Source: Butyrivibrio sp. YAB3001 (GTDB taxonomy: Bacteria; Bacillota; Clostridia; Lachnospirales; Lachnospiraceae). From it: a DNA stretch of 64,000 bases. This document shows, one piece after another, positions 52,572 through 60,349 of this stretch. A model generated the notes under the pieces. That model was not told where the DNA came from. It did no database searches and worked only from the letters and a program-made list of their open reading frames with translations. Location: assembly GCF_900112195.1 (NCBI RefSeq), contig NZ_FOKR01000002.1, positions 76,624 through 140,623 on the forward strand, written 5' to 3'. The stretch's first letter is position 1. Each line of letters begins with the position of its first letter. The position numbers and the translations under genes are program-made.

Positions 52572-52991
52572 TTATCTATAATCTTTTGAAAAATACGGAA
52601 TGATCAAATTTTCACCGGCTTTTAACAGATCTGCGCTCTCTATTCCATTCAGATTACAGATTTCAGAAATATAAGACTTGAGGTTATCATAATGGTCTGG
52701 TGAGTAATAATCATCTGCGATGCTAAGAAGCGTATCACCACTATGTACAGTTATTGTAGTGAAATATTTAAATTCAGGCTCGTATGTATCTGACTTGGCA
52801 TCAGACATTAGTGTTGATGTGAAAAATACTGCCAGAAAGATAATAATAGTGATTGCAATTAAAAGCATTGAAAATTGCCTGCGGACAATTCTTTGTCTTC
52901 TTTTACGATTGTTTCTGATACGTACTTCGCTCTTACTAAAGAACCTTGGATCATTATATAAACTTGCAGCAGCATACATTGCATCACTCAT
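52572..52991 (-). CDS. LysM membrane protein, YneA-like SOS-controlled
   Basis: 139 residues from the ATG at 52991 (GGGGGAT eight bases upstream). A polar basic N-terminus, one membrane helix (FSMLLIAITIIIFLAVFF) and a C-terminal LysM domain (VHSGDTLLSIADDYY, ending LIIPY). The layout and divergent position to lexA match Bacillus YneA, which delays division during DNA damage. LexA-box-like sites cover its promoter. The role as a division inhibitor is inferred from this context. Confidence 0.82.
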   Translation of the reverse strand: MSDAMYAAASLYNDPRFFSKSEVRIRNNRKRRQRIVRRQFSMLLIAITIIIFLAVFFTSTLMSDAKSDTYEPEFKYFTTITVHSGDTLLSIADDYYSPDHYDNLKSYISEICNLNGIESADLLKAGENLIIPYFSKDYR

Positions 52992-53074
52992 AACCTTATC
53001 CCCCACACTTCTTGTTCAATCTAATTTCTCTTACATGTTAACAACTAAAAATTCAAACATCCAAACATTTGTTG

Positions 53075-53170
53075 CGAACAATCGTTCTGTAAATATGTTA
53101 TCGAACAAATATTCTTTTGTCAACAAAAATCGAACAAATATTCCGAACAAAATTTCCGAACAAATATTTG
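53075..53170. promoter_or_regulatory. array of five LexA-box-like elements
   Basis: Five elements begin CGAACA: 53075-53088 (CGAACAATCGTTCT, best match to CGAAC-N4-GTTCG), 53102-53115, 53131-53144, 53144-53157 and 53157-53170. The last three repeat every 13 bases. The second lies inside the spacer of the LysM promoter, the first just past its -10, and the last overlaps the lexA -35. Confidence 0.8.
53095..53123 (-). promoter_or_regulatory. promoter of the LysM gene
   Basis: Minus-strand consensus TTGACA (53123-53118) and TAACAT (53100-53095), 17-base spacer. A LexA-box-like site fills the spacer. Confidence 0.8.
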
Positions 53171-53196
53171 CCAAAGTGATGATGAGGTGTTATACT
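53168..53196 (+). promoter_or_regulatory. promoter of lexA
   Basis: TTGCCA (53168-53173) and TATACT (53191-53196), 17-base spacer. The -35 overlaps the fifth LexA-box-like element, consistent with autoregulation. Confidence 0.8.
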
Positions 53197-53300
53197 ATTA
53201 CACAGATATGTGATTAAATAGCAATTTTGGAACATATAAAATTTGCATTATTTGTCTATTTAGTAATATAGCGTAATAAATCTATTTCAAGGAGGTATCT

Positions 53301-53918
53301 ATGGAAAAAGGTAATATTTCCAAGAAACAGCAAGAAATCTTAGACTACATCAAGCAGCAGACTCTTCAGAGAGGATTTCCGCCTTCAGTAAGGGATATAT
53401 GTCAGGCTGTAAATCTCAAATCAACTTCATCCGTTCATTCTCACTTGGAGACACTGGAGAAGAACGGTTATATTAGACGTGATCCTACCAAGCCACGTGC
53501 TATAGAGGTATGCGACGATGGTTTTAATATGGTTAGAACAGAAATCGTAAGCATTCCTGTAATCGGTCAGGTTGCAGCAGGTGTTCCTATTCTGGCTGAG
53601 GAGAATATTGATTCTTATATTCCTATTCCTGCCAGTATGTGTCCTAAGGGAACTGATGCTTTTATCCTTAAAGTTAAGGGAGATTCCATGATCAATGCCG
53701 GAATCTTTAATGGAGATCAGATTTTTGTTCAGCAGTGTGATTCTGCCAAGAATGGGGACCAGGTAGTTGCTCTTATTGACGATTCTGCAACTGTTAAGAC
53801 TTTCTACAAAGAAAAAGGACATATCAGACTTCAGCCCGAGAATGATACAATGGACCCTATCATTGTTGATGATTGCAAGATTCTTGGTAAAGTATTTGGA
53901 GTAATGAGATTTTATTGA
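53301..53918 (+). CDS. lexA: LexA, SOS repressor
   Basis: 205 residues: N-terminal winged helix (RGFPPSVRDICQAVNLKSTSSVHSHL), the Ala-Gly cleavage site in VIGQVAAGVPILAEENI, catalytic Ser in KGDSMINAGI and Lys in SATVKTFYKEKG. RecA filaments trigger self-cleavage and derepression. A strong AAGGAGG binding site precedes the ATG. It is divergent from the LysM gene with an operator array between. Confidence 0.98.
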   Translation: MEKGNISKKQQEILDYIKQQTLQRGFPPSVRDICQAVNLKSTSSVHSHLETLEKNGYIRRDPTKPRAIEVCDDGFNMVRTEIVSIPVIGQVAAGVPILAEENIDSYIPIPASMCPKGTDAFILKVKGDSMINAGIFNGDQIFVQQCDSAKNGDQVVALIDDSATVKTFYKEKGHIRLQPENDTMDPIIVDDCKILGKVFGVMRFY

Positions 53919-53925
53919 TTCTAAT

Positions 53926-53976
53926 AAAAAAAGACGTTCCGATTTGCTAAAAGCATTATCAGAACGTCTTTTTTTA
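53926..53976. terminator. bidirectional terminator between lexA and rsfS
   Basis: AAAAAAAGACGTTC (53926-53939) pairs with GAACGTCTTTTTTT (53962-53975), with T-runs on both strands. Confidence 0.9.
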
Positions 53977-54021
53977 TTCTAAACAAGTTGCAATAATTAT
54001 TTATTTAATAATGTATAGCAA

Positions 54022-54381
54022 TCACAGGTCTTCTTTACTGATAGATTTTCCGTCTCTCCAGATTCTCTCAAGATCATAGAATAATCTGTTTTCTTTATCG
54101 AAAACATGAACAATGATATCTTCAAAATCAAGTAAAATCCAGTTTCCTGACTCGTAGCCTTCGCTGCTCTTCATATGATATCCGGCTCTTCCAAAAGTTT
54201 CTTCTACATTATCAGCAAGTGCCTGAACCTGATTGATGTTAGTACCTGCAGCAATGATAAAATAATCAGCAAGTGTAGAGATTTCACTGATATCAATGAT
54301 TCTAATATCTTCGCCTTTACGATCTTCCAGTGCATCTACAGCTAATGCAGCCATTTTCTTTGAAATACTAATATCTGCCAT
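54022..54381 (-). CDS. rsfS: RsfS, ribosomal silencing factor
   Basis: 119 residues with the family core ISTLADYFIIAAGTNINQVQAL and the segment GNWILLDFEDIIVHVF. RsfS binds L14 and keeps subunits apart in stationary phase. It ends the minus-strand nadD-yqeK-rsfS run, the usual bacterial order. Confidence 0.97.
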   Translation of the reverse strand: MADISISKKMAALAVDALEDRKGEDIRIIDISEISTLADYFIIAAGTNINQVQALADNVEETFGRAGYHMKSSEGYESGNWILLDFEDIIVHVFDKENRLFYDLERIWRDGKSISKEDL

Positions 54382-54451
54382 ATTTACCTCGTCAATTTAC
54401 AAAAACTAATAGGCAAACAATTGATGTTTGACCTAAATCTTAAATGTTACA

Positions 54452-55039
54452 TCATTTCTTTATATAGAACTTTTTATAATATTCATATGCATCCATTGTA
54501 GCATCATCGCATTCTTTACCGATGGTTTTAAGATAGACCACAGAATTATGAAGAATATGCGCAAGACATAAATCTATATCTGTGAATGCTTCTTTTCTGA
54601 TCAAATCCATGTCTTCAAGCTGTCTTCTGTTAGGCTCTATAAAATCGGCAATATACACTATTTTTTCAAGCAGCGACATATCTTCTCTGCCTGTAGTGTG
54701 CCATCTTATTGCATCAAGAATTTCTGTATCGTAGATATCATATTTTGTTCTGGCTATATAGACACCTACTTTTGCATGAAGCAAAGAATGATTTCTGCGT
54801 TCAACATCAGTCATATCTATTTTATTTTTTTCGCAAATCTTAACATGTTCTTCATGAGTCATGCATTTAGCACAGTCATGAAGCATTCCTGCAATTAGTG
54901 CCTTCTGAACATCTGCACCATGTACAAACGCCATACTTGCTGCAGTATATGCAACTCCTAAAGTATGATCGAATCTATCGGGCTTTAATTCTTTTTGTAA
55001 TTCCTTACGTAGCTTTTGCGAAATTTCAATAGTTCTCAT
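54452..55039 (-). CDS. yqeK: YqeK, HD-domain nucleotide hydrolase
   Basis: 195 residues with the HD metal motif (FDHTLGVAYTA, GMLHDCAKCM) and HTTGREDM plus DFIEPNRR. Bacillus YqeK hydrolyses Ap4A symmetrically. Four-base overlap with nadD upstream. Confidence 0.94.
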   Translation of the reverse strand: MRTIEISQKLRKELQKELKPDRFDHTLGVAYTAASMAFVHGADVQKALIAGMLHDCAKCMTHEEHVKICEKNKIDMTDVERRNHSLLHAKVGVYIARTKYDIYDTEILDAIRWHTTGREDMSLLEKIVYIADFIEPNRRQLEDMDLIRKEAFTDIDLCLAHILHNSVVYLKTIGKECDDATMDAYEYYKKFYIKK

Positions 55040-55644
55040 TTATATAACCCCTTGATACAAATGTATTCAATGCATTCGTCAGGAAGCATATATCTGACTG
55101 ATCTGCCTATTCTAATCTTTTGTCTGATGTCTGTTGATGAAATATCAATTCTGTTAAAATTCAGTAATCTAACATCTGCATCATACATCATTTTAAGCTC
55201 GCGTCTCTTCTTATCCAGAGCTGCAACATCATCCTCATGTCGGATTGCTGCAAGTATGACACATGACTTTATCAGGTCTTTTGCTCTATACCAGGTATCA
55301 ATTCCTATTACAGAATCTGCTCCAAGAATCAGATATAATTCATCTCCGGGATACATTCTCTTTAAATCTTCAATAGTATCGATAGTGTATGACCCTTGAG
55401 GTTTATCTATTTCCAGTCTGGAGCAGGTAAAAAATGGATTTTCGGAAATAGCCATTTTTACCATCTGATATCTCTCTTCACAACCTGATATTTCCGTACG
55501 ATTCTTAAAATGAGCAAGATTATTAGGAATATAGATTACTCTGTCTAAGCCAAACTGTTCTCTTGCAGCTTCACCAAGCATTAAATGCGCATTATGAATA
55601 GGGTCAAATGTTCCTCCAAGTATACCAATCTTTCTGCATTCCAT
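55036..55644 (-). CDS. nadD: NadD, nicotinate-nucleotide adenylyltransferase
   Basis: 202 residues with the nucleotidyltransferase motif GGTFDPIHNAHLML and the C-terminal ISSTDIRQKI. It makes deamido-NAD from nicotinate mononucleotide and ATP. GGAGG lies upstream of the start. It is translationally linked to yqeK. Confidence 0.97.
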   Translation of the reverse strand: MECRKIGILGGTFDPIHNAHLMLGEAAREQFGLDRVIYIPNNLAHFKNRTEISGCEERYQMVKMAISENPFFTCSRLEIDKPQGSYTIDTIEDLKRMYPGDELYLILGADSVIGIDTWYRAKDLIKSCVILAAIRHEDDVAALDKKRRELKMMYDADVRLLNFNRIDISSTDIRQKIRIGRSVRYMLPDECIEYICIKGLYK

Positions 55645-55684
55645 AATTAAGCCTCCTAATGGTATAAATAGGTTTATGAATCAT

Positions 55685-55996
55685 TTAAGCTTTCTTGTTT
55701 GCTTTAGGTAAAATAATCTTCGGTTCATCTTTAAAAGGTTTATATAAAACAAATCTTCTTCCGATAACCTGAACAAGTTCTGAACGAGTACGCTCTGAAA
55801 TTGTTATAGCTACTTCTTTTACGTCTTCTTCGCAGTTCTTAAGCACTGTGATCTTCACAAGTTCATGTGTATTGAAAGTCTCAGCAATAGCAGCTGTTAT
55901 CTCTGGACTTACACATGATTTACCAATCTGAAAAACAGGTTCAAGATCAGCTGCAAGGCTCTTTAAATAAGCACGTTGTTTACTAGTTAATGTCAT
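55685..55996 (-). CDS. yhbY: YhbY, CRM-domain ribosome assembly factor
   Basis: 103 residues, a single CRM RNA-binding domain (LTSKQRAYLKSLAADLEPVFQIGK; VIGRRFVLYKP). It associates with pre-50S particles. It overlaps the end of obgE by four bases. Confidence 0.95.
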   Translation of the reverse strand: MTLTSKQRAYLKSLAADLEPVFQIGKSCVSPEITAAIAETFNTHELVKITVLKNCEEDVKEVAITISERTRSELVQVIGRRFVLYKPFKDEPKIILPKANKKA

Positions 55997-57336
55997 TCTT
56001 CTTCATCCTCTTCAAATGTTCCGGGTACTGTATCAGCATTTCTGTAATATTCAAAACTAAAGCCATACATTCTGACTGTATCACCTTCCTGAATATGAAG
56101 CTTTTCAAGGTCATCAAGAATACCATTGTCAGCCATAAATTTCTGGAAGAATACAAATCCTTTTTCAGATTCAAGATTGGTGTACCCAAGCATTTTTTCA
56201 ATCTTAGGTCCTTCAACGACATATTCGTGCTTATCTGAATCATATGTTACAGTAAATGCATCATCTTCAACTCTAGCCATAGTCTCAGGGAAGTATTCCT
56301 GCTCAAATACTATTGGCTTATCCTGCATTTCAGAAATAGTTCTACTTACATAGTATAACAGTTCCTGTATGCCTTTTCCAGTTAGGGTAGATGTTGCAAA
56401 CACCTTAACTCCTAATGGTTCATATTTTTCTTTTAATTTAAGAATAATTTCAGATTCTTCTCCATCAGGCAGCATGTCTATCTTGTTGGCAGCTATTACC
56501 TGTGGCTTATTTGTTATATCAGCGTTATAGTTCTTAAGCTCGTTGTTGATAGCTTCAATATCCTCAAAAGGATCACGACCTTCAGTTGAAGCAGCATCAA
56601 CGATATGGATCATCATTCTTGTACGCTCTATGTGACGCAAAAATTCATGTCCAAGTCCTGCTCCTTCAGATGCTCCTTCAATAAGTCCGGGAATATCTGC
56701 CACAACAAAGCCCTTTGCATCCTGAAGATCTACAACACCGAGCATTGGTGAAAGTGTTGTGAAATGGTAGTTTGCAATCTTAGGCTTGGCATTAGATACT
56801 TTTGATAAAAATGTTGATTTACCAACATTTGGAAATCCAACTAAGCCAACATCAGCTATTACTTTAAGCTCCAACAAAACTTCAAGCTCAATAGCAGGCT
56901 GACCAGGCTGAGCATATTTAGGAGCCTGCATGGTAGATGTAGCATAATGCATGTTTCCATTTCCACCTCTACCGCCTTTTAAAACGACAACTTCTCTGTT
57001 GTCGCGGCTCATATCTGCAATAACCTTTCCGGTTTGAGCTTCTTTTACAACAGTTCCTTCCGGAACTCTGATTATAAGGTCAGAACCATTTTTTCCATGG
57101 CAACGTCTTTTGTTTCCATCCTGGCCATTTTCCGCTTTGTATTTACCGCCATAATGGAAATCAGATAGTGTATTGATTCCTTCATCAATTTTAAATATTA
57201 TATCGCCACCTTTACCGCCGTCACCTCCATCGGGACCGCCGTTAGGTACGTATTTCTCTCTTCTGAATGAAACGTGACCGTCGCCACCTTTTCCACTTTG
57301 GATAAATATTCTTGCTTTATCTACAAATACAGGCAT
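55993..57336 (-). CDS. obgE: ObgE, ribosome-associated GTPase
   Basis: 447 residues: a Gly-rich Obg fold (GGDGGKGGDIIFKID), the G domain (GFPNVGKSTFLSKVSNAKPKIA, DIPGLIEGASEGAGLGHEFL, NKID), the C-terminal OCT domain and an acidic tail (TFEEDEEE). It acts in 50S assembly and stress signalling. Length and order are standard for Gram-positive Obg. Confidence 0.98.
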   Translation of the reverse strand: MPVFVDKARIFIQSGKGGDGHVSFRREKYVPNGGPDGGDGGKGGDIIFKIDEGINTLSDFHYGGKYKAENGQDGNKRRCHGKNGSDLIIRVPEGTVVKEAQTGKVIADMSRDNREVVVLKGGRGGNGNMHYATSTMQAPKYAQPGQPAIELEVLLELKVIADVGLVGFPNVGKSTFLSKVSNAKPKIANYHFTTLSPMLGVVDLQDAKGFVVADIPGLIEGASEGAGLGHEFLRHIERTRMMIHIVDAASTEGRDPFEDIEAINNELKNYNADITNKPQVIAANKIDMLPDGEESEIILKLKEKYEPLGVKVFATSTLTGKGIQELLYYVSRTISEMQDKPIVFEQEYFPETMARVEDDAFTVTYDSDKHEYVVEGPKIEKMLGYTNLESEKGFVFFQKFMADNGILDDLEKLHIQEGDTVRMYGFSFEYYRNADTVPGTFEEDEEE

Positions 57337-57371
57337 ATTTACTCCTTTATAAATAACAACCTTGTGGTTGT

Positions 57372-57404
57372 AAAAAGGGCTTCAAACAATCTTGTTTGAA
57401 GCCC
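57372..57404 (-). terminator. terminator between rpmA and obgE
   Basis: GGGCTTCAAACAA (57377-57389) pairs with TTGTTTGAAGCCC (57392-57404), a 12-13 bp stem, followed by five T on the minus strand. It separates the ribosomal protein genes from obgE, perhaps only partly. Confidence 0.85.
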
Positions 57405-57421
57405 GATTAAACATAAAAAAA

Positions 57422-57709
57422 TTACTTATTCTCTACAGGATGAACGCTGGCCTGTTTCTTATCTCTGCCCTTACGCTCAAATCTAAGAACACCATCAACA
57501 AGTGCATATAATGTATCATCGCTACCAATGCCTACATTTACACCAGGATGAATGTGTGTGCCACGCTGTCTGTATAAAATATTACCGGCCTTTACGAATT
57601 GTCCGTCAGCTCTTTTTGCTCCGAGTCTCTTGGATTCAGAATCTCTACCGTTCTTTGTAGATCCAACACCCTTCTTATGAGCAAAAAATTGAAGGTTCAT
57701 ATTCATCAT
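57422..57709 (-). CDS. rpmA: 50S ribosomal protein L27 (with Prp-cleavable leader)
   Basis: 95 residues beginning [20 protein letters not shown]. In Firmicutes, residues before the His/Ser-Lys-Lys-Gly core are removed by Prp after LQFFA; this is essential because the L27 N-terminus reaches the peptidyl transferase centre. The prp gene lies three bases upstream. AGGAGGG precedes the start. Confidence 0.97.
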   Translation of the reverse strand: MMNMNLQFFAHKKGVGSTKNGRDSESKRLGAKRADGQFVKAGNILYRQRGTHIHPGVNVGIGSDDTLYALVDGVLRFERKGRDKKQASVHPVENK

Positions 57710-57712
57710 GAC

Positions 57713-58042
57713 TTATTCCCTCCTAAATTTAATGTTCAAATACTTCTTACCATATTGTTGGAATATACTCTCTACGCCTAGTTCATAAGATTTAATTAAA
57801 AGATCCGCATCATGTGATGGTTCTTCCAAAAATCGAATTACTATCAAACCTTTTTTCTCATCCTGTTCTGTAGCATACTTATCAGTTGTAAAAGAATCAA
57901 TTGAATTGATCAAATTGATAGTAAGAACAGAGATTGCTGAACACACTATATCATTGCCATATTCAGCATAACCCGCATGCCCCTTGCATTCTATACTCGA
58001 ATAAGAGTCATTGGAATTCTTGGTTATCGTGATTGTAGTCAT
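57713..58042 (-). CDS. prp: Prp, cysteine protease processing L27
   Basis: 109 residues from the ATG at 58042; a TTG at 58057 has no better binding site. The catalytic His and Cys are in KGHAGYAEYGNDIVCSAIS. It sits between rplU and rpmA, as in other Firmicutes, and cleaves the LQFFA leader of L27. Confidence 0.95.
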   Translation of the reverse strand: MTTITITKNSNDSYSSIECKGHAGYAEYGNDIVCSAISVLTINLINSIDSFTTDKYATEQDEKKGLIVIRFLEEPSHDADLLIKSYELGVESIFQQYGKKYLNIKFRRE

Positions 58043-58059
58043 ATTATTCCACTGCAAAA

Positions 58060-58368
58060 TTACATTGTGATCTTGTTAATCTTAACAAGTGTGAAAGGCT
58101 GTCTGTGACCATTCTTCTTGTGATAGCCAGTCTTTCTCTTGTACTTGTAAACGATAACCTTCTTAGCACGGCCCTGCTCAACAACTGTAGCATCAACCTT
58201 AGCTGAGCTAACATCGCCAGCAACCTTGAGTGAAGATCCGTCATTTACAGCTATAACATTGTCAAATGTTACATCTTTTCCAGGCTCAACTTCGAGCTTC
58301 TCTACTCTGATTTCGTCGCCTTCGGAAACTTTGTACTGCTTTCCACCAGTTACAATAATTGCGTACAT
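58060..58368 (-). CDS. rplU: 50S ribosomal protein L21
   Basis: 102 residues ([38 protein letters not shown]). A GGAGG binding site precedes the ATG. The leader upstream can form a terminator-like hairpin. First gene of rplU-prp-rpmA. Confidence 0.98.
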   Translation of the reverse strand: MYAIIVTGGKQYKVSEGDEIRVEKLEVEPGKDVTFDNVIAVNDGSSLKVAGDVSSAKVDATVVEQGRAKKVIVYKYKRKTGYHKKNGHRQPFTLVKINKITM

Positions 58369-58385
58369 AAGTTACCTCCTTCTTC

Positions 58386-58443
58386 AAAAAACTCGCTAAC
58401 TTTGGCGGAGCATAAGCTCTCTTCTGCCTAGTTAAGCGGCATA
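58386..58443 (-). promoter_or_regulatory. rplU leader with terminator-like hairpin (L21 leader candidate)
   Basis: On the minus strand CGCT-AACT-GGC pairs with GCC-AGTT-AGCG (outer arms forward 58394-58401 and 58430-58438) with an inner GAGC/GCTC hairpin, and six T follow directly. This looks like an attenuator controlled by L21; Firmicute rplU genes have a known leader RNA class. Confidence 0.7.
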
Positions 58444-58450
58444 CTATGAA

Positions 58451-58479
58451 ATAATAACACTAAGAGTTCAGACTGTCAA
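58451..58479 (-). promoter_or_regulatory. promoter of rplU-prp-rpmA inside the end of rng
   Basis: Minus-strand consensus TTGACA (58479-58474) and TATTAT (58456-58451), 17-base spacer. The -35 lies in the last codons of the RNase gene. Confidence 0.8.
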
Positions 58480-59620
58480 CAACTTTTTCAACTTCTGACA
58501 AAATTTCTTTTAATGATTTATCGTTTTTATTCCTGGTAAGTTCCATTATACCAAGTCCGGTTATATCAATAAAATTAGTATGTACCGGATCTTTTCTGCA
58601 TAAATTCTTCATATGAGCAATCAGTTTTTCATTCTTATCATCACTCATATTGATAAAATCTATCAATATCATTCCGGTAAGATTTCGAAGCCTTACCTGT
58701 CTCATTATTTCATCGGCAGCTTCAAAATTTACTTTTTCGGTTATATCATCTTTTCCCTTAATTGCTTTTCCTGTATTAACATCGATCGCATTAAAGCTTT
58801 CAAGCTGTTCGATAATAAGAAATGCTCCACTTTTTAACCAGATCTTATTTTGCCTAAGGCTGTCAATCCTGGAAATTATACCATGTATCCCGGAATCTTC
58901 TATAACCTTTGGATCATGAATATCTCTCGAGTTTAAGAAAGCTTTTGCCTTATCAAGAGTTTGAGTTTCAGATGAATGTAAAAGAGAATAAATAGTTCTC
59001 ATTCTTCCTTCATCAAGTATCTTAATCAGTTTATTTATACAGCTTTCTATATCAAGTAATAATTCGCTGACAATAGCTTCCTTTGGTATTGATGAAGCAT
59101 TTGTTCGTATTATAACGCCAATGCTGTCGCCGTATAGTTTATCCGAATAACTATCTGATAATCTGTTGAACTCATCTCTGATTGATTCAATAAGAAAATG
59201 TCTGATATCATCATTTAATTTAACTGACGCGCCAACACCTTTTCTTCCAAGGGTTACAACAGAATACTTACCGGATATCGATAATGACGTTGTTAATTTG
59301 GCTTTTTTTAGCTTGATTGCTTCTGCCTCTACCTGAACTATTACTTCGTCGCCATTTTTAATTGTATTTCCTTGCGTATAATTTTTATTACATACACAAG
59401 CTGGTACAATCTTTCCAAGGGGAAGATATCCAATCTCATCCTTATCATATTTGATAAATGCAGCATTTAAATTCTTTACAATATGGTCTACTTTGCCAAG
59501 GTAAATATTCTGGAGATCGCTTTTTCTTTCAAAAGCAAGAAATTCCATCTTATTATCAATAAACGCAGTTACAACAGGAACATTTTTGTAACTTGATAAA
59601 ATTATTTCTCCATCAGACAT
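58460..59620 (-). CDS. rng: RNase E/G family ribonuclease (short form)
   Basis: 386 residues: S1 domain (IYLGKVDHIVKNLNAAFIKY, with an insert), then the catalytic core with the metal-binding Asp in FNAIDVNTGKAIKG and GMILIDFINMSDD. It lacks the Cys-x-x-Cys zinc link and the small C-terminal domain that end E. coli RNase G (about 489 residues). The catalytic parts are intact, so it is probably a natural short form. It overlaps the DUF2344 gene by eight bases. Confidence 0.9.
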   Translation of the reverse strand: MSDGEIILSSYKNVPVVTAFIDNKMEFLAFERKSDLQNIYLGKVDHIVKNLNAAFIKYDKDEIGYLPLGKIVPACVCNKNYTQGNTIKNGDEVIVQVEAEAIKLKKAKLTTSLSISGKYSVVTLGRKGVGASVKLNDDIRHFLIESIRDEFNRLSDSYSDKLYGDSIGVIIRTNASSIPKEAIVSELLLDIESCINKLIKILDEGRMRTIYSLLHSSETQTLDKAKAFLNSRDIHDPKVIEDSGIHGIISRIDSLRQNKIWLKSGAFLIIEQLESFNAIDVNTGKAIKGKDDITEKVNFEAADEIMRQVRLRNLTGMILIDFINMSDDKNEKLIAHMKNLCRKDPVHTNFIDITGLGIMELTRNKNDKSLKEILSEVEKVVDSLNS

Positions 59621-60341
59621 TTAAATAAAACCTTTCATTAGTACCATTTGTTATAAATGGCTCAATATACTCTTTGCCATCATCTGAACAAAGTCTGTAA
59701 ATGTCTATTCTATGGATATCAAGCGCATTGGCAGGAATTTCTTTATCCATACTCTTAAAAAAGTAATCAAACAGTAAAGCTGGCTTTAATGTGCTTGCGC
59801 TGCTCATACTTAAAAGCAGTGTCACAGACTCATCTTCTTCAGAAAAAGAATAGTCATAGATCATGGGCTTCATATCTATTTCTTTTTCACCACTCTTTGT
59901 CTTTTTCATTGCAGGAAGAGTTTCTTTTAAAAGATAAGCTTTGAATTCAGAAATCCAGTCAAAATCAGGCTTAAGGCTCTCTCTGAATCTGATTTTATAC
60001 TTCGCAGCATATGCAGCGGTCATTGCCTTCTCAGATGAATCTGAAAGTTCCTCAATCGCGAGAATTTCTATACCTTCATTCATTACACTGTTAAGCCTGT
60101 CCATTACATCGTTTGCGCTCGTCATTGAATTTACGGTTATATCCATATATTCGCCATCACTCGTAGCGCCGACACTAAGAGGCTGAGCAAAAGAAATAAC
60201 CTGATGAGGGCTAAAACCTTCGGAATACTTTATATCTATTTCAGCTCGTCTGATAGCTTTTTGAAAATATCTCATTACATCAAGATGACCGATAAATTTG
60301 ATCGGGCCATTCTTTGAAAATTTAAGTCGCAATTTATTCAT
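59613..60341 (-). CDS. DUF2344/TIGR03936-type radical-SAM-associated protein
   Basis: 242 residues: KLRLKFSKNGPIKFIGHLDVMRYFQKAIRRAEIDIKYSEGFSPH is the family hallmark at the N-terminus. It pairs with the radical SAM protein encoded just upstream; in some bacteria the two are fused. Its activity is unknown. It overlaps rng by eight bases. Confidence 0.9.
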   Translation of the reverse strand: MNKLRLKFSKNGPIKFIGHLDVMRYFQKAIRRAEIDIKYSEGFSPHQVISFAQPLSVGATSDGEYMDITVNSMTSANDVMDRLNSVMNEGIEILAIEELSDSSEKAMTAAYAAKYKIRFRESLKPDFDWISEFKAYLLKETLPAMKKTKSGEKEIDMKPMIYDYSFSEEDESVTLLLSMSSASTLKPALLFDYFFKSMDKEIPANALDIHRIDIYRLCSDDGKEYIEPFITNGTNERFYLNV

Positions 60342-60349
60342 TCTCTAAT

